A stretch of DNA of 64,000 nt. It comes from Nostoc sp. FACHB-973 (lineage in GTDB: Bacteria; Cyanobacteriota; Cyanobacteriia; Cyanobacteriales; Nostocaceae). Numbering within the stretch: the first letter of the stretch is position 1; each line of letters opens with the position of its first letter. Position numbers and translations under genes: made by a program. Shown here one piece after another: positions 37,483-44,766 of the stretch. The stretch covers positions 1 to 64,000 of the forward strand of contig NZ_JACJSJ010000037.1 in assembly GCF_014698115.1 (NCBI RefSeq). Reading direction: 5' to 3'. The notes below the pieces were generated by a model that saw nothing but the letters and a program-made list of their open reading frames with translations, was not told the DNA's origin and did no database searches.

Positions 37483-39878
37483 TTGATTTTGTTCATTTGA
37501 GCCAGTTCATGGCGTTGATCTCGATCCAATTCTTGCAGCTTGGAGATTTCGTCACCATTTTGTGCATTCAACAATCCGGAAGAAGTTTTGTGAGCCGTCA
37601 ATCTCAGACCGTAATTCAATTGATTGACAATTTCAAAAATTTTCCCTTCTCGCTCTGCTTCAGGCGTATTTGCCCACAGTTGTTGCCCAATTTTGAAGTG
37701 GGTAGACTGTTTTCGATCTTCTGGAATCAGACTGTAGGCAGCTTGTTGGACGCGATCGTGCAAGAATTTATAAGAAACGACAATCTCACCGCCGCGATCG
37801 ATGTTGTCTGAGTCATTTGATTGGAAGAACTTGTAGGCTTCACTAATGGGGAGAATCAACCCTTCTTGTAACGCCGTCCATAGATTGGTCGCCATATCAA
37901 CAAGTGATGTTTCAGAAACCCTTGCCAAGGTATTCAAATCAAATTGGTTGCCAATACAAGCTGCCAGTTTCAAAACCTCCTGTGTGTCCATTGGAAGTTT
38001 CTGTAACTGCAATGCCATGAACTCTACCACTCCATCGGTCAAGGCCAACTGCCGCACCGAAGCCAAGTCACATTGCCAGTAACCCAGTTCTGGCTGGAAC
38101 TGAATCCAACCCTCCTCGTGCAGTGCTTTGAGAAACTGCGTTGTAAAAAAGGGATTCCCTTGGGTTTTCTGATATACCAATTGCGTCAGGGGTTGAGTCA
38201 GTTCCTTGGGACAACTTAAGGTGTCTGCCACCAACTGATTTACCGTTATTTCCACCAAGGGTTCCAGGGTAATCGTATTGACGGTAGCTTGGGCTTGCTG
38301 AATCTGCTCCAGCGTCAGTATCAAGGGATGAGTCGGAAAAACTTCATTATCTCGATAAGCACCCAGAATGAATAAATATCCAGAATTGGCTTCACAGATC
38401 AATAATTGCAGCAAGTTCAGAGAAGCCGAATCTGCCCATTGCAAGTCATCTAGAAACATTACCAGCGGATGCTCAGGGGTGGTGAAAACCTGGATAAATT
38501 TTTGAAAGAGCAAATTGAAACGATTTTGAACAGCACTACCAGATAGTTCTGGGAGTGGCGGTTGTTGACCGATAATTCGCTCTAGTTCAGGAATCACATC
38601 AACGATCGCTTGTCCGTTTTCACCCACGGCCGCCAAAATTTTCGCTTTCCACGCCGCCAATTGGACATTACTCTCACTCAGCAATTGTCCCATCAAATCA
38701 CGAAAGGCTTGCATCAAGGCACTGAAGGGAATATTCCGCCCGAACTGATCGTACTTGCCTTTGATAAAGTAACCGCGTTGTCTGACAATCGGTTTATGGA
38801 CTTCATTGATCGCCGCAGTTTTACCAATCCCGGAAAATCCTGCTACTAGCATCATTTCTGAACTGCCATTAGCGACGCGCTCAAAAGCTTTGAGCAAGGT
38901 GGCAACTTCTGTTTCTCGCCCATAGAGTTTTTCGGGGATAATAAAGCGATGTCTACGACGGGCTACGCCTACGCACACATCCCGTTGTCCCAGGACAAAG
39001 GTTTCTATTCTACCTGTTGCTTTCCATTGATTGAGACAGCATTCTAAGTCATGCTTCAAACCCAAGGCGCTCTGATACCGATCTTCGGCATTTTTCGCCA
39101 TCAACTTCAATACTATCTCTGAAGCGATCGCAGGAATTTCAGGATTAATGCTGTGTGGGGTGAGTGGGAGCTTGGCTAAATGACAGTGTACTAACTCCAT
39201 TGGGTCATGGGACTCAAACGGTAATTGTCCGGTTAAAAGTTCGTACAATGTCACTCCTAAAGCATAGAAATCACTGCGGTAATCAATACCACGATTCATT
39301 CGTCCGGTTTGCTCTGGGGAAAGATAGGCAAGGGTTCCTTCCAAAACATTGGGATTTTTAATTTCCTGGGTTTCGCGGGGGAGGAGGGAGGCAATGCTGA
39401 AGTCAATCAGCTTGACTTGTTGCGATTCTGGATGAATCAGAATGTTGGCGGGTTTAATATCTTTGTGGATGACTTGATGCTGGCAGATATCATGGAGAAT
39501 ATCGGCAATTTGTCGGGCAATTTCTAAGATTTCCTGTAACGACAGGGAATAATTTTGAGTATAATCCCGTAGAGAAATACCGCCAAAGTCTTCCATTACT
39601 AAGGCATAGCTGTTACCGTAGGCTTCTAGGCTGTAGGGGTGGGCGATGCCAGGAATGTTGAGATTTTTGGTAATTGTATACTGGTTACGAAACTGTAATA
39701 ATTCGCTAAAGGTGGGGTAGTCTTGCCGTAATAGTTTAATCACCACTGGACGCTGACTTGACTCCTGTACTGCTCGATAAACTATTGTCTGAGAACCTGC
39801 ATAGAGTTGCTCAACAATGGCATAACCAGGGATATACGGCAATAGATTCGAATCGGGGATTGCTGCCAGTGTCGTCAT
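37401..39878 (-). CDS. N-terminal part of a serine/threonine kinase-histidine kinase hybrid (PknB-type kinase, AAA ATPase)
   Basis: An 825-residue frame. Residues 14-280: eukaryotic-type kinase with IHKDIKPANILIHPES and the metal motif as DFS instead of DFG (KLIDFSIAS), normal for this hybrid group. Residues about 310-600: AAA/STAND ATPase with Walker A VAGFSGIGKTA and Walker B VMFLDDLQWAD. Helical region to about 790. In relatives the chain continues through roughly 100 more helical residues, then GAF and histidine kinase. Here the text ELAQMNKIK runs into non-homologous residues and a stop, while the second half continues in another frame. A palindromic repeat adds residues near 305 (VCVGVARRRH). 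Confidence 0.85.
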   Translation of the reverse strand: MTTLAAIPDSNLLPYIPGYAIVEQLYAGSQTIVYRAVQESSQRPVVIKLLRQDYPTFSELLQFRNQYTITKNLNIPGIAHPYSLEAYGNSYALVMEDFGGISLRDYTQNYSLSLQEILEIARQIADILHDICQHQVIHKDIKPANILIHPESQQVKLIDFSIASLLPRETQEIKNPNVLEGTLAYLSPEQTGRMNRGIDYRSDFYALGVTLYELLTGQLPFESHDPMELVHCHLAKLPLTPHSINPEIPAIASEIVLKLMAKNAEDRYQSALGLKHDLECCLNQWKATGRIETFVLGQRDVCVGVARRRHRFIIPEKLYGRETEVATLLKAFERVANGSSEMMLVAGFSGIGKTAAINEVHKPIVRQRGYFIKGKYDQFGRNIPFSALMQAFRDLMGQLLSESNVQLAAWKAKILAAVGENGQAIVDVIPELERIIGQQPPLPELSGSAVQNRFNLLFQKFIQVFTTPEHPLVMFLDDLQWADSASLNLLQLLICEANSGYLFILGAYRDNEVFPTHPLILTLEQIQQAQATVNTITLEPLVEITVNQLVADTLSCPKELTQPLTQLVYQKTQGNPFFTTQFLKALHEEGWIQFQPELGYWQCDLASVRQLALTDGVVEFMALQLQKLPMDTQEVLKLAACIGNQFDLNTLARVSETSLVDMATNLWTALQEGLILPISEAYKFFQSNDSDNIDRGGEIVVSYKFLHDRVQQAAYSLIPEDRKQSTHFKIGQQLWANTPEAEREGKIFEIVNQLNYGLRLTAHKTSSGLLNAQNGDEISKLQELDRDQRHELAQMNKIKCWQRSTSVCKCWSFWVNPCLKNPHRS
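38948..38981. repeat. palindromic repeat inside the kinase gene
   Basis: GATGTCTACGACGGGCTACG, then CCTACGCACACATC: arms GATGT.TACG and CGTA..ACATC. It encodes the extra VCVGVARRRH between GQRD and RFIIPEKLYGRE, where the family normally has only one or two residues. Same repeat class as 3658-3685 and 41751-41781. Confidence 0.65.
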
Positions 39879-40048
39879 AGCGTCAAGTTAAATCTTTAGA
39901 AGAAGTTCATAATTTTAATATTTCCCAAGAATTTTGTAGAATAAACATCCTGTACCTTGTATACATAATTAATTAGCCAGAAATAGGCAAAAATGCTACG
40001 AAATAACTGAATTCAAAGTCGTAAAAACAACACAAAAAGGGGAGCCGG

Positions 40049-40067
40049 CAATACTGCTCGGTTAAGG
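40049..40067 (-). repeat. CCTTAACCGAGCAGTATTG dispersed motif
   Basis: Reverse complement of CAATACTGCTCGGTTAAGG. The same 19-mer with one or few changes occurs at 17349-17367 and 27538-27556. It is probably the edge of a decayed mobile element. The stretch 39879-40239 holds nothing else I can name. Confidence 0.5.
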
Positions 40068-40239
40068 GAAAATAGGTGGTGGAATCAAGAATAATTTGTT
40101 CGCGTGTATTATGACTTTGTTGGCGAATTCTTTGAAGTCAAATTTAGATGGCTAGTGCTGCCAAGCGAGAAATAAGTAGGTCGGCGTAAATAATTATTGT
40201 TGGGGTAACGCAGGGGGAGAAAGAGTTTGAGCCTTATTT

Positions 40240-40396
40240 AACGTGAGTTCGACAGATGCCAAAGAACCCCGCTTTCATTCCTCTCCCTGTTTCGGGGAGA
40301 GACTTAGAAACCCTAATTTTTCGTGCCCAATTCAGGATCTTATTGCCCCTCTCCGTCTCGGAGAGGGGTTGGGGAGAGGTTCATCGAACTCACGTT
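40240..40396. mobile_element. 157-bp MITE-like element with 13-bp terminal inverted repeats
   Basis: AACGTGAGTTCGA at 40240-40252 and TCGAACTCACGTT at 40384-40396 are perfect inverted repeats. The interior has CTCTCCCTGTTTCGGGGAGAG and CCCCTCTCCGTCTCGGAGAG hairpins. A plus-strand frame across it (40243-40779) has no protein-like features, so the element is non-coding. Confidence 0.7.
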
Positions 40397-40533
40397 TATT
40401 TACTTTTCTTTACACAGTTTGGTTTTATTGCACCGACTTACTTACTCTTGCCAAAGTTATTAGCTTGCGTCCACCACTGCCAAACCCTAACCAAATTCAT
40501 GGCAGCAGCCGTGATTATATCAGCCTAGTTTTT

Positions 40534-42624
40534 TCATTTCCTTGTAATCAATCCCCTACATTGTTCCACCAAGCGAATAAATTCATCTCGATAGCCCTCC
40601 CGATCTTCCCCCTTCGCTTGAGTCGCCAATTTGATCGCCAAATCATAATTAGCATTCCCCTTATATTCAGAGTCACGCAGCACCATCCCAAAAGTAGCTA
40701 CCGCAGCAGCAAATCTCAGGTTTGTGGAGAGTATCTGGTCGGTTCTCAAATCCTCATCTTGGATAGTTTGGGTAATTAGTTGACTGGTGTTGTTCTGGGG
40801 CAATTTATAGCGCAGTTTTAAGAGCATCAACTCATTGCCGGCAGCATCTGGGGGAGTCACACTAGAATGCTGATACCGCAAGGGGTCTACCGAAGGTAGT
40901 TTCACATCACTTTTCGTGCCAGTGGGAATTATTTCATAAAGCGCTGTCACAGAATGACCAGCCCCAATATCGCCTGCATCTTTCTTGTCGTCATTGAAAT
41001 CCTGGTTTTGCAACAGACGGTTTTCGTAGCCAATTAAGCGATATGCCTGAACTTTCGCCGGATTAAATTCCACCTGAATTTTCACATCCTTGGCGATGGT
41101 AAACAGAGTTCCCCTGAGATCGTTAACTAAAACCTTTTTGGCTTCCAATAGGGTATCGATGTAAGCGTAGTTACCGTTACCCTTATCAGCCAGTTGTTCC
41201 ATTTTTGAGTCCTTATAGTTGCCGGTGCCAAATCCCAACACCGTCAGGAAAATTCCCTGATCTCGCTTCTGTTCAATTAATCGCGTCAGGTCGGCATCAC
41301 TGGAAATCCCTATATTAAAATCTCCGTCAGTAGCTAAAATTACTCTATTATTACCAGACTTGAGGAAGTTTTGTTTGGCTATCTTGTAGGCCAGTTCAAT
41401 GCCCTGACCGCCAGCAGTAGAGCCTCCAGCCTCCAAGCGGTCAATGGCCGCCAGAATTGTTGATTTTTGACTACCAGGAGTAGCAGGTAATACCAATCCA
41501 GCATTTCCAGCGTAAACTACCAAACTTACCCGGTCTTCAGAACGCAGTTTATTCACCAGCAATTTCAGGGACTGTTGTACCAAGGGTAATTTGTTGGGGT
41601 CATTCATAGAACCGGAGACATCAATCAGAAATACTAGGTTGCTAGGTGGTAAGGTTTCGCTCTCTAAACGTTTACCTTGCAAACCCACATGTACCAGCTT
41701 GTGTTGAGGATTCCAGGGAGCAGCAGCAACTTCAGTGGTGACGGAAAAGGGGCGTTGGCTTTGCCCGCCGTAGGCATCGCCTTTTGGTTGGGGATAATTG
41801 TAGGTAAAATAGTTGATCAGTTCTTCAATTCGGACTGCATCCTTGGGTGGTAATTCCCCTTGAGTAATAAACCGTCGCACGTTGCTATAGGATGCTGTAT
41901 CTACATCAATGGAAAAGGTGGAAAGTGGGTCATTACTGACGCGATGAAAGGGATTATCATCAATCCGGTTGTAGTTCTCTGTATTGAATCTGCTATCTGT
42001 TTGTGGCTCCGGGGCAACCCTTCCAATACTGCCACGAACTTGGAATTTAGGACTATTCCCACGGTTAACAACTTGATCCTGCACAGATGAGCCAGAGCCA
42101 ATACTAGGGAGTGGAGGCATCAGTGTGGGTAAGGGTTGAGTCTTTCGGGTAGACTCGGCTTGAGTACGTTCTCTGGGAGTCTGAGCCGGAGTGATGGGAC
42201 TAGGAGCTTCCAATTCATCTATCGGACTTCTTAGGTTTGCTAACTCCGGCGCGAATTCGGACTGTAACCGTTGCAGGGTTTTCATATCCCCTTGGGTAAC
42301 TATCTTGGGGTCAGTTGTTACTAGCTCATTACTTCGATTCAGACAAGCATTCAACACTGTAGCAAACTCAGTCCGGGTTACAGGAAGAGCGCCAAAGTTT
42401 TGAACAGAGACGACACAACTATATTTTTGTACCAACGCCTGGAGTGCTTGGTAGTCAGGGTGGTTGGGTAGAATTAAGGTTGTTGGGATATTAGGAGTCT
42501 GATTGGCTGGAACCGCAACCGTAGCAGACTGACGTAAAATCGCAATTCCTACTGACGGTATCAATAATAATAGTGTTACAATACTGGCTCGCTGCCACAT
42601 TTTGGACGGAATCGGGTAAGACAT
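40534..42624 (-). CDS. von Willebrand factor A domain protein (YfbK-type) with SLH-like N-terminus
   Basis: A 696-residue protein. Residues 13-40 are a hydrophobic signal or anchor (ASIVTLLLLIPSVGIAILR). Residues 52-100 resemble the single SLH-like domain of cyanobacterial envelope proteins (HPDYQALQALVQKYSCVVSV, RTEFATVLNACLNR). A Pro-rich linker follows. Residues about 220-320 are the VWF-A N-terminal domain (DPLSTFSIDVDTASYSNVRR), then the VWA domain with MIDAS DVSGSMND starting at D335 and ATDGDFNIG, then the C-terminal DUF3520-type domain. The set predicts a metal-dependent adhesion protein on the cell surface. A palindromic repeat encodes GDAYGGQSQ near residue 284. Confidence 0.88.
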   Translation of the reverse strand: MSYPIPSKMWQRASIVTLLLLIPSVGIAILRQSATVAVPANQTPNIPTTLILPNHPDYQALQALVQKYSCVVSVQNFGALPVTRTEFATVLNACLNRSNELVTTDPKIVTQGDMKTLQRLQSEFAPELANLRSPIDELEAPSPITPAQTPRERTQAESTRKTQPLPTLMPPLPSIGSGSSVQDQVVNRGNSPKFQVRGSIGRVAPEPQTDSRFNTENYNRIDDNPFHRVSNDPLSTFSIDVDTASYSNVRRFITQGELPPKDAVRIEELINYFTYNYPQPKGDAYGGQSQRPFSVTTEVAAAPWNPQHKLVHVGLQGKRLESETLPPSNLVFLIDVSGSMNDPNKLPLVQQSLKLLVNKLRSEDRVSLVVYAGNAGLVLPATPGSQKSTILAAIDRLEAGGSTAGGQGIELAYKIAKQNFLKSGNNRVILATDGDFNIGISSDADLTRLIEQKRDQGIFLTVLGFGTGNYKDSKMEQLADKGNGNYAYIDTLLEAKKVLVNDLRGTLFTIAKDVKIQVEFNPAKVQAYRLIGYENRLLQNQDFNDDKKDAGDIGAGHSVTALYEIIPTGTKSDVKLPSVDPLRYQHSSVTPPDAAGNELMLLKLRYKLPQNNTSQLITQTIQDEDLRTDQILSTNLRFAAAVATFGMVLRDSEYKGNANYDLAIKLATQAKGEDREGYRDEFIRLVEQCRGLITRK
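41751..41781. repeat. palindromic repeat inside the VWA gene
   Basis: GGCGTTGGCTTTGCCC and GCCGTAGGCATCGCC arms. In frame, it encodes DAYGGQSQR between PQPKG and PFSV. Same class as 3658-3685, where the arms read GGCGTAGCCC and GCCGTTGGCATCGCC. Confidence 0.65.
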
Positions 42625-43182
42625 GGCTAAATCCTCACACTAAATTTGGTATCGGTTCAAAACCTCGTGGGATATGTAGAAGCCCTGTCTCTTGAGACTG
42701 GCTTACTAACATTTCAAGCTTCCATTTACCTAGAATAGTCCTAAGCAGCTTGGGATCTTATAACTGTTTCAGTTTTGGTAACTGTAGCGGATACAACACT
42801 AACCATTCCTATCTAACGCTCTTCTATAACTCTGGAGAGAGAATAATCCCAGCGATTAGAAATCGCGGCTACACAAACTCTCGTGCGCCTGTGCGGACTA
42901 ACGCAAAAATAGGGTTTCAAATTTAATCTGACGAGAGTAATAAAAGAGCGCTAATATCAAATCCGCTTAAATGCACGCAGTAAAACCACCGTCTGTTTGC
43001 GTCCTTTACGGTAGCCTGCGGCAAGCCGCTTTGCATCTACGTTAAAAAAATTGACTTTAACAAAGAGTTTTAGCCTTAACACCAAGCGTATTGAATTATG
43101 ACCAAGCAACTCTTAGGCAGTTGCCTATCTGCTATTATCAATTCTGTTCAAGTCAGACAGAAATTATTCTAGGAGATAAACA
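42625..43182. other. intergenic region before the PfkB kinase gene
   Basis: No gene found. It contains repeat remnants: GCGATTAGAAATCGCGGCTA (about 42853) and a palindromic stretch GTAGCCTGCGGCAAGCCGCT (about 43012). The 3' end carries AGGAGATAAACA directly before the ATG at 43183, a good ribosome binding site. Promoters for the two divergent genes are expected here but not pinned down. Confidence 0.5.
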
Positions 43183-44172
43183 ATGGGCAAGAAATATGAT
43201 GTTTATGGTGTAGGTAATGCCTTAGTAGATATAGAATACGAAGTATCTCTAGAGTTACTACAAGAACTAAAGATTGATAAAGGTGTAATGACACTCCTAG
43301 ATGAAGATAGTCAAAATCATATTTTGGAAAATCTCAAAAATCTTCATTGCCATAAAAGTTGTGGAGGTTCAGCAGCAAACACAATAGTGGCAATTAGTCA
43401 ACTAGGAGGAAAAGTTTTTTATTCCTGTAAAGTGGCTAATGATGAATTTGGAGACTTTTACATAGAAGATTTACTCAAATGTCAGGTAGATACCAACTTA
43501 AAAAATGGCGATCGCCAATCAGGAATTACAGGTAAATGTTTGGTGTTAGTAACTCCCGATGCAGATCGCACCATGAATACATTTTTGGGAATTACTGGAG
43601 AATTTTCTACACAAGAATTAGTATCAGAAGCGATCGCTGATTCAGAATATGTATATATCGAAGGATATTTAGTGACTTCTCCCACAGGAAAAGAAGCAGC
43701 TATAAAGGCTAGAGAAATAGCTGAAAAAGCGGGAGTAAAAACCACCATGTCCCTATCTGATTACAACATGGTAAAATTTTTTAAAGATGGTTTATTAGAC
43801 ATCATTGGACCTGGTTTAGACTTGATTTTTGCTAATGAAAGTGAAGCATTAGGACTAGCAGATACACAAGATTTTCAAGTAGCTGTAGACAAACTAAAAA
43901 TCCTGAGTAAGAAATTTGCTATTACTCGCGGTGCCAGGGGTTCAGTAGTATTTGACGGTCAGAAATTAATCGAAATCGCTGCACCTCAAGTAAAAGCTGT
44001 AGATACAGTGGGAGCAGGAGATATGTATGCAGGAGCTTTCCTCTATGGAATTACCCAAGGTATGAGCTATGAAGAAGCCGGAAAATTAGCATCGGCCGCA
44101 GCTTCTAAGATTGTTACATCCTATGGGCCAAGATTAAAAACTGAGGAATTAAAGGCATTAGTTACTGCTTAG
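43183..44172 (+). CDS. PfkB-family sugar/nucleoside kinase (adenosine kinase-like)
   Basis: A 329-residue ribokinase-fold enzyme. It has the N-terminal VYGVGNALVDIEYEV, the substrate-binding GGSAANTIVAISQLGGK, and the C-terminal catalytic VDTVGAGDMYAGAFLYGI with the GAGD anion hole and catalytic aspartate. This arrangement, the length and the ANESEALGL segment are those of the bacterial adenosine-kinase-like group. Whether adenosine or another sugar is the substrate cannot be told from sequence alone. AGGAG precedes the ATG by 7 bases. A long-stem hairpin lies 137 bp after the stop. Confidence 0.85.
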   Translation: MGKKYDVYGVGNALVDIEYEVSLELLQELKIDKGVMTLLDEDSQNHILENLKNLHCHKSCGGSAANTIVAISQLGGKVFYSCKVANDEFGDFYIEDLLKCQVDTNLKNGDRQSGITGKCLVLVTPDADRTMNTFLGITGEFSTQELVSEAIADSEYVYIEGYLVTSPTGKEAAIKAREIAEKAGVKTTMSLSDYNMVKFFKDGLLDIIGPGLDLIFANESEALGLADTQDFQVAVDKLKILSKKFAITRGARGSVVFDGQKLIEIAAPQVKAVDTVGAGDMYAGAFLYGITQGMSYEEAGKLASAAASKIVTSYGPRLKTEELKALVTA

Positions 44173-44308
44173 AGGTGTTTGAAAATTTTACCTTCACTTA
44201 TAACAAACCTCTAGGACGAGTTATAGGTGAGGAAGTATTGACATAGCGATCGCTTTGCTACTCATTTGACTCAAACAGCATCCCATCTACACACGCAATA
44301 CCCCATAA

Positions 44309-44385
44309 AAATAAATCCCCAGCCTTTGTGGAAGACCCGTGTTCGTAGTCGGTTATTCGTTTGTAATTTGGCTGGGGATTTATTT
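44309..44385 (+). terminator. 16-bp stem hairpin after the PfkB kinase gene
   Basis: AAATAAATCCCCAGCC (44309-44324) and GGCTGGGGATTTATTT (44370-44385) form a perfect 16-bp stem with a 45-nt loop. The terminal T-rich arm gives it terminator character. The loop is long for a simple terminator and could belong to a small RNA. Confidence 0.55.
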
Positions 44386-44607
44386 ATTCGTAAGTGCCAA
44401 AGCAGGATCGTCCTCCCAGCACTCCAGTAAAAACTCAAATCCTGGATTCTCTCTAAATAACTCTGTCATTTTCAGTTTCTGACCTCTGTTCGCTTTGTCT
44501 GCTCCAAACTCTTAAACCCCAAGTGACTCGAAACCCTGTGCCTGTAATAGAGCAATTCCTTGACTTGCCTCATAGCCAACAATTGGTAAACTCCCAAATA
44601 AGTTCAT
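44380..44607 (-). pseudogene. possible gene remnant: two adjoining short frames
   Basis: On the minus strand, 44512-44607 encodes MNLFGSLPIVGYEASQGIAL then LQAQGFESLGV (31 residues), and 44380-44469 encodes MTELFRENPGFEFLLECWED then DPALALTNK (29 residues). Both look protein-like in composition. They are in the same strand and close together, but I recognise no family, and they may be leftovers of one gene or of a small toxin-antitoxin pair. Confidence 0.3.
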
Positions 44608-44610
44608 AAC

Positions 44611-44737
44611 TATAGGACTCATATTTGATTTTTGAACAAAACTCAGTACACCTTTATTCCTCCTTCCCAGTCCCCAGTCCCCAATCCCCAGTCCCTTACC
44701 TCTACGAGTCATTCAGAAATCAAATCGGATTGCTATA
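44611..44737. mobile_element. MITE-like element, TATAGGA...TGCTATA ends
   Basis: Left TATAGGACTCATATTTGATT and right AATCAAATCGGATTGCTATA (one mismatch), with a pyrimidine-rich centre (CAGTCCCCAGTCCCC). It has almost the same termini and central composition as 14198-14320. Non-coding; it sits just before the end of the hybrid kinase gene. Confidence 0.65.
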
Positions 44738-44766
44738 CTTTATGAGGTGTTATGATGTAGGCGAGA

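Noticed and set aside
40243-40779. 178-codon plus-strand frame
   Set aside because: It runs through the MITE-like element and then antisense to the end of the VWA gene; composition is not protein-like.
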